A stretch of DNA of 64,000 nucleotides from Ramlibacter sp. (GTDB taxonomy: Bacteria > Pseudomonadota > Gammaproteobacteria > Burkholderiales > Burkholderiaceae_C), in NCBI GenBank assembly GCA_013815685.1, contig JACDFR010000002.1, positions 1 through 64,000 on the forward strand. Reading direction: 5' to 3'. This document shows positions 52,619 through 60,958 of this stretch, piece by piece. A program made the translations under genes and the position numbers. The stretch's first letter is position 1. The number at the start of each line of letters is the position of its first letter. Under the pieces are notes generated by a model. It searched no databases, was not told the DNA's origin, and was given only the letters and a program-made list of their open reading frames with translations.

Positions 52619-52677
52619 GCTAAAAGGCGCGTTGCCTTGTGCCGGAGCTTGGGGCGAACGCTTTAGCAGATTTTTTT
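52619..52677 (+). terminator. Hairpin with U-run in the metK leader, reading away from metK
   Basis: GCTAAA-AG-GCG ... CGC-TTTAGC (52619-52629 and 52659-52667; nine pairs with a two-base bulge), followed by AGATTTTTTT (52668-52677) on the plus strand. As a plus-strand terminator it would stop transcription antisense to the metK 5' end. On the minus strand the same bases form a structured metK leader. Confidence 0.5.
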
Positions 52678-52731
52678 AACGTCGCCCTGCAAGTAGTTCA
52701 TAACTCAGCGACGAAAACATTCTAAACCCTC

Positions 52732-53553
52732 GTGATAACCCTTTTCCGCGTCCTGGCGCTGCTGCCTCTACCGCTCCTGCATGCGGTCGGCGCCGCCCTG
52801 GGCTGGATGACCTTTGCGGCGTCCGGAAGCTATCGCCGGCGCTTCCTGGAAAATGCCCGGCAGGCGGGCTACACGCTGGGGCAGGTGCGAAGCGCTGTCG
52901 GCGAGACGGGCAAGCTGCTGGCTGAGCTGCCCAGGCTGTGGTTCGGGCGGCCAGTGCGGCTCGAATGGACCGGGACCGAGCTGATCACCGCCGCCCAGGC
53001 CGAAGGCCGCGGGATCGTGTTCCTGACACCGCACCTGGGCTGCTTCGAGGTCACGGCCCAGGGCTTCGCGAAAAGCTTCGGCCCCATCACCGTGCTCTAC
53101 CGTCCGGCACGCAAGCCCTGGCTGCGCGCACTGGTCGATGGCGCCCGCAGCCGGCACAACCTGGCCACCGCCCCCACGACATTGGCTGGCGTGCGGCAGA
53201 TGCTCAGGGTTCTGAGGGACGGCGGGGCCGTCGGCCTGCTGCCGGACCAGGTGCCGCCGGAAGGACTGGGCCTGTGGGCCGCCTTCTTCGGGCGCGAGGC
53301 CTACACCATGACGCTTTCCACCCGACTGGCGCAGCAAACCGGCGCGGCCATCCTCCTGGCCTGGGGCGAGCGGTTGCCCTGGGGCCGCGGCTACCGGATG
53401 CACTTGCGGCCTTGGCCGGGCAGCATCGCGCAGGACGCGGCTGGGGCAGCGGCCGAGGTGAACGCGCAGATGGAGAGGCTGATCCGGGAGTGCCCACATC
53501 AATACCTTTGGGGCTATGCGCGCTACAAGCGGCCGCGGCACGGGCCCGCATGA
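52732..53553 (+). CDS. LpxL/HtrB-family acyltransferase, copy 1
   Basis: 273 aa. Lipid A late acyltransferase or lysophospholipid acyltransferase. N-terminal membrane anchor, catalytic HLGCFE (Hx4E) near residue 100, LYRPARKPWLRALVDGAR, and LLPDQVPPEGLG. Start codon GTG at 52732. The following gene overlaps its stop, giving an acyltransferase pair that probably adds the two secondary acyl chains of lipid A. Confidence 0.9.
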   Translation: MITLFRVLALLPLPLLHAVGAALGWMTFAASGSYRRRFLENARQAGYTLGQVRSAVGETGKLLAELPRLWFGRPVRLEWTGTELITAAQAEGRGIVFLTPHLGCFEVTAQGFAKSFGPITVLYRPARKPWLRALVDGARSRHNLATAPTTLAGVRQMLRVLRDGGAVGLLPDQVPPEGLGLWAAFFGREAYTMTLSTRLAQQTGAAILLAWGERLPWGRGYRMHLRPWPGSIAQDAAGAAAEVNAQMERLIRECPHQYLWGYARYKRPRHGPA

Positions 53554-54413
53554 GCCAGCTGGGCATCCTCTTCATGCGCGGGCTCGCGCACCTGCCCTTG
53601 TCCTGGGTGCGCGGGCTGGGCTGGTTGCTGGGCTGGTTCCTCTACTTGGTCGTGGTTCCCCGCCGCCGGGTCGTAGGGGTGAATCTCGCGCTGTGCTTTC
53701 CTCACTGGACGGCCGTCCAGCGGGAGCGGCTCGCATCCAGGATATTTGTGCGGTTCGCGCAGGCCTGGCTGGACCGCAGCTGGCTGTGGCACGGCCGTCC
53801 CGAGGTGACCCGCAGGCGACTCAAGCTGACGGGAGCGGTGGACGAATTGAGCGGATCCGGTCCCACCGTTTTATTCGCACCTCATTTCGTGGGCATGGAT
53901 GCGGGCTGGACCGCGCTGACCCAGCAGCTGGAGCGCGACTTCACCGGCATATACACCGGCCAGTCCAACAAGGTGCTCGATGCCTGGATGCTATCGGGGC
54001 GCCAGCGTTTCCGCTCGGGCCGGCCCTTCGGCCGCGCCGACGGTGTCAAGGCCATCATCGGCTCGCTGCGCCGTGGCGCGCCCCTTTACCTGCTGCCGGA
54101 CATGAATTTCGGGCCCGAAGAATCGATCTTCGTGCACTTCTACGGTATTCCCGCCGCCACGGTGCCTTCGTTGTCGCGGTTCGCGCGGCTGGGCCGGGCC
54201 AAGGTGGTGCCGGTGGTCACCCGCCTCACGCCCGATGGCTACGAAGTGCAGCTGCTGCCCGCGTGGCGCGATTTTCCGACCGACGACGTCGTGGCCGACA
54301 CAGCGCTCATGAACCACCGGCTGCAGGGCTATATCGACGCGATGCCCGACCAGTATTACTGGGTGCACAAGCGGTTCAAGACGCGTCCACCGGGCGTTCC
54401 CCGGGTGTATTGA
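53550..54413 (+). CDS. LpxL/HtrB-family acyltransferase, copy 2
   Basis: 287 aa. Hydrophobic N-terminus (LGWLLGWFLYLVVVPRRRVVGVNL), catalytic HFVGMD (Hx4D) near residue 112, TGQSNKVLD, LYLLPDMNFGPEESIF, and the C-terminal DQYYWVHKRFKTRP, close to classical HtrB. The 3' end overlaps the convergent hydrolase by 38 bases. dapF, which commonly follows this pair in relatives, is absent here. Confidence 0.93.
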   Translation: MSQLGILFMRGLAHLPLSWVRGLGWLLGWFLYLVVVPRRRVVGVNLALCFPHWTAVQRERLASRIFVRFAQAWLDRSWLWHGRPEVTRRRLKLTGAVDELSGSGPTVLFAPHFVGMDAGWTALTQQLERDFTGIYTGQSNKVLDAWMLSGRQRFRSGRPFGRADGVKAIIGSLRRGAPLYLLPDMNFGPEESIFVHFYGIPAATVPSLSRFARLGRAKVVPVVTRLTPDGYEVQLLPAWRDFPTDDVVADTALMNHRLQGYIDAMPDQYYWVHKRFKTRPPGVPRVY

Positions 54414-55290
54414 GGAATCTGCCGAGCCGCCGTGCCACCAGCTCGGGTTGTTCGTGGATGATCCAGTGCGTGGCCGCGGGCACCTTCTCCAGCGTGAGGT
54501 GGGGCACGTACTCCTCCAGACCATCGACCAGCCCGGGCGGCAGCGCGGCGTCGTCCATCGCCCAGAGCACGAGCGTGGGCAGGTTCACTGTCAGCATCTC
54601 GCGCCGCAGCGAGATCGCCTGCGCGCCCGGATCCTGCGCGGTCGGGGGCCGCAGCGGCGAGGCGCGGTAGTAGTTGCAGCCGCCGGTGAGGCTGGCGTCC
54701 CAGACTTCGCGGTATTGCGCCTTGAGTTCCTGGGTCAGCCAGGGCGCCCCGCCCCACTGGGTGAAGAAGTGCCACAGGCGCCGGTAGTCGTCCTCGCGCA
54801 GCAACTGCTCCGCGTCCGGACGGAGCAGGAAATTCATGTAGGCGCTCGCTGCCTGCTGCGCGGGGTTGCCCGTCAGCTCCCGCAGGAAGGTGCCCGGGTG
54901 CGGCGAGTTGATGATGGCCAGCCTTTTCGTCAGCTGCGGCAGCTGGTTGGCGAGATTCCATGCCACCGCGCCACCCCAGTCGTGCGCCACCAGGCAATCG
55001 ATCGGCGCTCCCTCGCTTTCGATCAGCGCCGCGATGTCCTGAACCAGGTATTTGGCGCGGTAGGCCTTCACCTCCGCCGGCTGCGTCGATTGCTCGAAGC
55101 CTCTCAGATTGGGCGCAACGCAGCGATAGCCGCCGTTCTCGGGACGGGCGAAATGCTCCAGCAGCCCATCCCAGACGAAAGCGGCCTCGGGAAAGCCATG
55201 CAGGAACACCAGGACCGGCCGGCCGCGCCCACCGGCGGCACGGCAGCTCAAGGTGATCCCGTGGGGCAGCGCCTGCTGGAATTTTTCCAT
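54376..55290 (-). CDS. Alpha/beta hydrolase, epoxide-hydrolase-like
   Basis: 304 aa. HGFPEAAFVWDG oxyanion motif and nucleophile Asp in VAHDWGGAVAWN (HDWGG as in epoxide hydrolases and dehalogenases, not a Ser nucleophile). The second acid is likely in WAMDDAALP, and the catalytic His is in ATHWIIHEQP. A cap domain with two or more Tyr residues (DDYRRLW, NYYRASPL) fits epoxide ring opening. Substrate unknown. Start at MEKFQQ; shares one base with the engB stop. Confidence 0.86.
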   Translation of the reverse strand: MEKFQQALPHGITLSCRAAGGRGRPVLVFLHGFPEAAFVWDGLLEHFARPENGGYRCVAPNLRGFEQSTQPAEVKAYRAKYLVQDIAALIESEGAPIDCLVAHDWGGAVAWNLANQLPQLTKRLAIINSPHPGTFLRELTGNPAQQAASAYMNFLLRPDAEQLLREDDYRRLWHFFTQWGGAPWLTQELKAQYREVWDASLTGGCNYYRASPLRPPTAQDPGAQAISLRREMLTVNLPTLVLWAMDDAALPPGLVDGLEEYVPHLTLEKVPAATHWIIHEQPELVARRLGRFLNTPGERPVDAS

Positions 55291-55955
55291 CACGGCGCCT
55301 CGGGGTGGGCCCACTGCGACAGCAGTACGGCGGCTTCTTCGACGCCCTGTTTTTTGAGGGCCGAGAACGGTTTCACTTCACCGCCACCCGCTTGCAGCCG
55401 CGCAATGGACAAGGCCTTGGCCTGCTCGCTGCGGTTGAGCTTGTCGGCCTTGGTCAGCAGCAGCAGGAATTTGAGGCCTTCTTCCACGCGGGGACGGATC
55501 ACCTCCAGCAGGATGTCGTCGAGCTCGGTCAGTCCATGGCGCGGGTCGCACAGCAGGACGACGGCACGAAGATTCTCCCGCGTGACGAGGTAATTGGCCA
55601 TCACTTGCTGCCACCGCAACTTGTCCTGCTTGGGCACTGCGGCATACCCGTAGCCGGGCAGATCTGCCAGGATCGAATCGGTGACGCCCTGCTTGCCCAG
55701 CGCGAACAGGTTGATGCTTTGCGTGCGCCCCGGGGTCTTGGAGGCGAAAGCCAGGCGCTTTTGCTGGGCCAGGGTGTTGATGCAGGTGGACTTGCCCGCG
55801 TTCGAGCGGCCCACGAAAGCGATCTCGGGCACGGCCAGGGCCGGCAGGAAATCGAGCGTGGGCGCCGTGGTCAGGAAGCGGGCCGTGTGCAGCCATCCCA
55901 TCGCGAGGGCGGCCGGGGTCTTGGTTCCGGCGAGTTGTGCCGGGGCGGAGGTCAT
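55290..55955 (-). CDS. engB: Ribosome biogenesis GTPase YsxC/EngB
   Basis: 221 aa. GTPase needed for 50S assembly. G1 GRSNAGKSTCIN, G2/G3 region TPGRTQSINLF and ADLPGYGYA, G4 LTKADKLN. The start at MTSAPAQ is chosen over an upstream in-frame ATG by homology. Divergent from cytochrome c4, a conserved arrangement in betaproteobacteria. Confidence 0.95.
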   Translation of the reverse strand: MTSAPAQLAGTKTPAALAMGWLHTARFLTTAPTLDFLPALAVPEIAFVGRSNAGKSTCINTLAQQKRLAFASKTPGRTQSINLFALGKQGVTDSILADLPGYGYAAVPKQDKLRWQQVMANYLVTRENLRAVVLLCDPRHGLTELDDILLEVIRPRVEEGLKFLLLLTKADKLNRSEQAKALSIARLQAGGGEVKPFSALKKQGVEEAAVLLSQWAHPEAP

Positions 55956-56044
55956 GAGGTGCCTTTTGTTTGCGGGGAAAAGCCAAGTGCGGCATTGTAG
56001 AATCACGAGGTTTTGCGCCAACGAACCCGAACCGATTCCCCGAT

Positions 56045-56686
56045 ATGAATCCGCTTGCTACCCTATTGATTGCTGCCTCGCTGGCCGTTCCCGCGTTATC
56101 CGTCTTCGCCGCCGATGCTCCGGCGGCAGCAGCGCCCGCCGCCGGCAAGCCCGACCTCACCCAAGGCAGCGCCAAGTTTGCCCAGATCTGCGCTTCATGC
56201 CACGGCGCGGACGGCAATTCGGGCGCGGCGGCCAATCCCAAGCTGGCCCAGCAGCACCCCGGCTATCTGGTCAAGCAGCTGCAGGAATTCAAGAGCGGCA
56301 AGCGCCCCAGCCCCATCATGCAGCCGATCGCCGCCCAGCTGACGGACGCGGACATGAAGAACATCTCCTACTGGGCCGGTTCGCAAAAAGCCAAGACCGG
56401 CTTCGCCAAGGACAAGGAGATGGCGCTGCTCGGTGAGCGCATCTACCGCGGCGGCATCGGCGAGCGCCAGGTAGCCGCCTGCGCCGGCTGCCACAGCCCC
56501 AATGGCGCCGGTGTTCCCTCGCAGTACCCGCGCCTGTCCGGCCAGCACGCCGACTACACCACGGCCCAGCTCGTCGGTTTTCGCGAAGGCGCCCGCAAGA
56601 ACAGTCCCCAGATGAACCAGATCGCCTCCAAGCTCAACGACCGGGAAATCCGCGCCGTGGCCGATTACATCGCCGGCCTGCGCTGA
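56045..56686 (+). CDS. Diheme cytochrome c4
   Basis: 213 aa. Signal peptide (about 1-22), then two cytochrome c domains with CASCHGA and CAGCHSP heme sites and distal Met residues (SPIMQPIA, SPQMNQIA). A membrane-associated electron carrier to terminal oxidases. Normal length. First gene of the rightward cytochrome block. Confidence 0.94.
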   Translation: MNPLATLLIAASLAVPALSVFAADAPAAAAPAAGKPDLTQGSAKFAQICASCHGADGNSGAAANPKLAQQHPGYLVKQLQEFKSGKRPSPIMQPIAAQLTDADMKNISYWAGSQKAKTGFAKDKEMALLGERIYRGGIGERQVAACAGCHSPNGAGVPSQYPRLSGQHADYTTAQLVGFREGARKNSPQMNQIASKLNDREIRAVADYIAGLR

Positions 56687-56916
56687 GGCGCGAGCGGCGT
56701 TCCCTTCGCAAGCCGAAGTCGGAAGGCGCGGCTCTACTCGGCAACGCGCCTCCTCACGTGTATATGTACGATAGCGGACATACGAAAACGGCTATGTCCT
56801 ACAGGACCGGCCTGCCGCGAATGTGCAAATGAGGGTGCGGCTGGATAGCCCGGCTGCTACCGCCGCCTTGATCGATCAGGCGCCCGGTGATCCGAGCTCG
56901 ATCAATGGAGTAAAGC

Positions 56917-58557
56917 ATGTTCAACATCCCTGCTCGAGTGAACTCAAGCAGCCTCAGGTCATTTGGGTGCGCGGTTTCGTGCGTTCTTGTCGCCGCCCTT
57001 GCCGGGTGTTCCAGCGGTTCAGAGAACGACACCGGGTCGGACGGGCCGCTCTCGTCCGAAGCGCCGATCATCCATCAGACGGGAAGCGTCGCTTCAGGCA
57101 AGCAGGTGTTCCGCTTCGAAACTTTCGGCAATGAAAAGTTCTGGACCGACGCTGTTCGGCTGCAACAGGGCTTCATTGCTGCGGGCGTGACCCCGATCAA
57201 GGCGTTGCAACTGGGACTCAGCGTGGATATCGAGGCCCTGGATGCTCCCACCCAGGCCGCCCTGGCGGCCGAGCTCAAGACCGATCTGTCGCCGGCGAAT
57301 GCACCCCTGCTCAATGATCCAGCCACCACTGTCAAGCTGATCAATGCCAATGCCGTGATCGGCATCGTCGCCAAAGACAGCAATGGCGATGGCGTCATCG
57401 ACATCACCAAAGGCGACAAGACAGGGGCCACCTGCGCCCTGTGCCACACCATCACCGATGGCTCGGCGTTCAGTCTGGCCAATGGCGGCTCCATCGGCAA
57501 GCGATTGGACGGCCGCGCCACCCACAACCTGAATTTCGGCGCCTTGCTGGCCACCGGGCTCAATTCGCGCGCCTACTATCCGATGCTGCAACTCGCGCTG
57601 CAGGCCAATGGCGGCAAGACATTGGGCCGCGCGCCTACCGGGTTGACTCCCAGTTCGACCGAGGCGGAGGTTGACGCCTACCTCAACAATCCGGCTTTCT
57701 ATCCCGTCGGAACCTTCGACGATACCCCCGACGGCAACGGCGATCCCATGCACAACCCCGCGCTGTTCCGCACCGATCTCGCCGCACCCTGGGGCACAGA
57801 GGGCGGCATCGGCAGACTCGATAATTTCAGCAACCTGGTCTACACGGCGCTGCTCGACCCCACCAACCTGACAACCGCGGGCGGCCGGGCTTTTCTGGTC
57901 AAGCTGGGCGGGGCGGCTGCCGGCAATGAAATCGTCGACGGCTACATCCAGGTCCTGGCTGCTACCGGCGTCGCGGGGTATCCATTCCTGACGGCGTCCC
58001 TCAGTCCATTGGCCGGCACAGAAGACGCGCCTTTGGGCATCCGGGTCGACGACACCAAGTTGATTGACATGAATGCCTACCTGAACAGCCTTCAGGCCCC
58101 AGCGGGTGTGCCGGGCGATCCAGATGCCATAGCGCGGTCGCGCGCCCTGTTTCGCAATAACTGCACCGCATGCCACAACGTCGATCAGGGCAAGCCGGTC
58201 CCTGCCTTCATCGTTCCGATGAAGACGATTTTCCCCGGCGACAACCCGGTCACGCTGCTGGCGGTCCGCACGCCACCGCTGAACCCGATCCTGGACACGC
58301 CGGGCAACATCTTCGACGACAAGATGGCTGTGGTGAACGCCAGCATGCGCGGGGGCATTCGCGGCACCGCCATGCCGCTGCTGCTGGACCTAGCGCGCAA
58401 GCCGAACTTCCTGCACGACAATTCCGTGCCGAATTTGGACAGCCTCCTGAATCCAAGCCGCGGGCCGCTGGCGCCGCACCCGTTCTATTTAACCGACGCG
58501 GCCCAGCGGGCGGAAATGGCGACGTATCTGCGCAGCCTGGACACCAAGAGCCGGTGA
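56917..58557 (+). CDS. Diheme c-type cytochrome lipoprotein, unassigned
   Basis: 546 aa. Lipobox ALAGC with Cys31, so lipid-anchored on the periplasmic side or outer membrane. Heme sites CALCH (173-177) and CTACH (416-420). An EF-hand-like loop DSNGDGVIDITK (154-165) lies just before the first heme, suggesting bound calcium. The C-terminal third is a cytochrome c domain; the large middle has no recognised family, though the overall plan recalls MauG/RoxA-like diheme proteins. It sits between cytochrome c4 and resB. Confidence 0.78.
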   Translation: MFNIPARVNSSSLRSFGCAVSCVLVAALAGCSSGSENDTGSDGPLSSEAPIIHQTGSVASGKQVFRFETFGNEKFWTDAVRLQQGFIAAGVTPIKALQLGLSVDIEALDAPTQAALAAELKTDLSPANAPLLNDPATTVKLINANAVIGIVAKDSNGDGVIDITKGDKTGATCALCHTITDGSAFSLANGGSIGKRLDGRATHNLNFGALLATGLNSRAYYPMLQLALQANGGKTLGRAPTGLTPSSTEAEVDAYLNNPAFYPVGTFDDTPDGNGDPMHNPALFRTDLAAPWGTEGGIGRLDNFSNLVYTALLDPTNLTTAGGRAFLVKLGGAAAGNEIVDGYIQVLAATGVAGYPFLTASLSPLAGTEDAPLGIRVDDTKLIDMNAYLNSLQAPAGVPGDPDAIARSRALFRNNCTACHNVDQGKPVPAFIVPMKTIFPGDNPVTLLAVRTPPLNPILDTPGNIFDDKMAVVNASMRGGIRGTAMPLLLDLARKPNFLHDNSVPNLDSLLNPSRGPLAPHPFYLTDAAQRAEMATYLRSLDTKSR

Positions 58558-58570
58558 AGAACAACCCGCG

Positions 58571-58596
58571 CGGCACGCTCATTCGTGGGCGTGCCG
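58571..58596 (+). terminator. Hairpin after the diheme lipoprotein gene
   Basis: CGGCACGC / GCGTGCCG (8 pairs, 10-base loop), 14 bases after the stop. No U-run, so a weak or Rho-dependent end. The remaining 230 bases to resB hold no convincing gene. Confidence 0.4.
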
Positions 58597-58828
58597 GGCG
58601 GCACTCTGCAGCCAGGCTGCTGGCTGCGTCCATCTGGACGGCAGGTGAGGCGTTTGCCGGTGCCTGCAAGGCGCAGTCCGGCTGTAGTGCGGCGCCGATC
58701 GGTTCGGGCGATGGGTGGACCCTCGGCAAAGGCGCCTTCGCCGCCGCGTCCCGCGACTGCGAATCGATTCACTGGGTGCCTTTGGGCGGAGCCCAGTCCC
58801 TGCTTTTCTGCTACGCTTTAGCTTTCAG

Positions 58829-60958
58829 ATGACTTCTCCAACCGATGGCCTTCGCATCAGGACCCGATCGCAGGCAATGCGCTCGACTGTGGAACTGCTG
58901 TCCTCCATGCGGTTCTCGATTTCGCTGCTCACGGTCATCTGCATTGCCTCGGTCATCGGCACCGTCCTGAAGCAGCAGGAACCCGCAGTCAACTATGTCA
59001 ACCAGTTCGGCCCCTTCTGGGCGGCCGTGTTCAAGGCGGCGCAGCTCAACGCCGTGTACAGCGCCTGGTGGTTTCTGCTGATCCTGGCTTTTTTGGTCGC
59101 CAGCACTTCGTTGTGCATTGCGCGCAATGCACCAAAGATCCTGGTGGACCTGAAGGCCTACAAGGAAAACATGCGCGAACAGAGCCTGCAGGCCTTCAGC
59201 CACCGGGCGCAGGCACCCCTGGCCGATTCGCCCGAGGCAGCGGCGCAGCGCATAGGCAGGACGCTGGCCGGCGGCGGCTGGAAGGTCAGGCTGCAGCAGC
59301 GCGGTAGCGGCGCAAGCGGCGGCTGGATGGTTGCCGCCAAGACAGGCGCGGCCAACAAGGTGGGTTATATCGCGGCCCATAGCGCCATCGTGCTGGTCTG
59401 TGTGGGCGGCCTGCTCGACGGCGACCTGATCGTGCGGGCCCAGATGTGGTTTGACGGCAAGACACCTTACACCGGTGGCGGCATGATCGCCGACGTCCGG
59501 CCGGAGCATCGGCTCGCCGCCAACAACCCGACCTTTCGCGGCAACCTTCTGGTGGGTGAAGGGACCCGGGCGGGCACCGCCATCCTGAACCAGTCCGATG
59601 GCATCCTGTTGCAGGAACTGCCTTTCAGCATCGAGCTGAAGAAGTTCATCGTGGAATACTACTCAACCGGGATGCCCAAGCTGTTCGCCAGCGAGATCGT
59701 CATTCACGACAAGGAAACCGGCGCGGCGATTCCTGCGCGTGTCGAGGTCAACCACCCGGCCAGTCATCGCGGCATCGACATCTACCAGTCCAGTTTCGAC
59801 GACGGCGGTTCCAGCGTGCGGCTGAAGGCCGTGCCGATGAATGCGGCCAGCCAGCCGTTCGAGATCGAAGGCACGATCGGCGGCAGTTCCCGGTTAACGA
59901 GGGGGCAAGGCAGCGGCGGGGACAAGATGACGCTGGAGTACACGGGGCTTCGCGTGATCAACGTCGAGAACTTCAGCGGACTCGGCTCGCAGGGAACGGA
60001 TGTGCGCAAGGTCGATCTGCGCGACTCGATCACGGCCCGCCTTGGCGCCGCCGACAAGACGACGACGAAGAAAGAGCTGCGCAATGTCGGACCGAGCGTC
60101 AGCTACAAGCTGCGAGACTCGGCCGGGCAGGCTCGGGAGTTCAATAACTACATGCTCCCCGTGGACATGGGTGACGGCGTCCCGGTGTACCTGCTGGGGA
60201 TCCGGGGAACGCCGGCTGAAGCCTTTAGCTACCTGCGCCTGCCGGTCGACGACCAGGGCGGACTGGACGGGTTTGTGCGGCTGCGATTGGCGCTGCTCGA
60301 TCCTGACCTGCGGCAACAGGCGGTGCGGCGCTACTCCCTGAGTTCGACCGACGCAGCGCGACCGGAGCTGGCGATGCAGCTGGAGATTTCCGCGGCGCGG
60401 ACGCTGGCGCTTTTTGCCGGAGCGGCAACCTCAGGCAAGGAAAGTCGGGCCAGTGGCGGCTTCCAGGCGATTTCGGAATTCATGGAGGCCAACGTGCCCC
60501 TGGCCGAACACCCACGTGCCGGCGAGGTGCTCCTGCGCATCCTGAGCGGAGCCTTGTTCGAGCTCGCGCAGATCACGCGCGAGCAAGCCGCGCAAAAGCC
60601 GCTGGAGCCCAGCGAGAAGACTCAGGCCTTCATGAACCAGGCCGTTCTGGCGTTGAGCGAGGCCCATCTCTATCCGGCGCCTGTTGCCTTTCAGCTCAAG
60701 GATTTCACCCACGTGCAGGCCAGTGTGTTCCAGGTGACCCGAAGCCCGGGCCGAAACGTTGTCTACCTGGGTTGCGCCTTGCTGATACTGGGCGTGTTTG
60801 CAATGCTGTATGTTCGCGAGCGCCGCTTATGGGTTTGGCTGGTGCAGCAAGAGGGCGCGACACGGGCCACCATGGCCCTGTCGAGCAACCGCAAGACGAT
60901 GGAGACTGACCGCGAATTCGATTTGCTCAAGGAAAAACTGATAGGGGTCCCACGATGA
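58829..60958 (+). CDS. resB: Cytochrome c biogenesis protein ResB/Ccs1
   Basis: 709 aa. System II cytochrome c synthase subunit that with CcsB/CcsA delivers and attaches heme in the periplasm. Membrane segments at about 28-46, 80-97 and 178-196, a large periplasmic domain, and a last segment near 645-665 (VVYLGCALLILGVFAMLYV). VNHPASHRGIDIYQSSF is conserved. The start at MTSPTDG is supported by homology; there is no evident ribosome site. Overlaps ccsB (ATGA). Confidence 0.95.
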   Translation: MTSPTDGLRIRTRSQAMRSTVELLSSMRFSISLLTVICIASVIGTVLKQQEPAVNYVNQFGPFWAAVFKAAQLNAVYSAWWFLLILAFLVASTSLCIARNAPKILVDLKAYKENMREQSLQAFSHRAQAPLADSPEAAAQRIGRTLAGGGWKVRLQQRGSGASGGWMVAAKTGAANKVGYIAAHSAIVLVCVGGLLDGDLIVRAQMWFDGKTPYTGGGMIADVRPEHRLAANNPTFRGNLLVGEGTRAGTAILNQSDGILLQELPFSIELKKFIVEYYSTGMPKLFASEIVIHDKETGAAIPARVEVNHPASHRGIDIYQSSFDDGGSSVRLKAVPMNAASQPFEIEGTIGGSSRLTRGQGSGGDKMTLEYTGLRVINVENFSGLGSQGTDVRKVDLRDSITARLGAADKTTTKKELRNVGPSVSYKLRDSAGQAREFNNYMLPVDMGDGVPVYLLGIRGTPAEAFSYLRLPVDDQGGLDGFVRLRLALLDPDLRQQAVRRYSLSSTDAARPELAMQLEISAARTLALFAGAATSGKESRASGGFQAISEFMEANVPLAEHPRAGEVLLRILSGALFELAQITREQAAQKPLEPSEKTQAFMNQAVLALSEAHLYPAPVAFQLKDFTHVQASVFQVTRSPGRNVVYLGCALLILGVFAMLYVRERRLWVWLVQQEGATRATMALSSNRKTMETDREFDLLKEKLIGVPR

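Noticed and set aside
58558-58828. Small gene in the gap before resB
   Set aside because: Frames on both strands here lack ribosome sites and protein-like composition; only a hairpin is supported.
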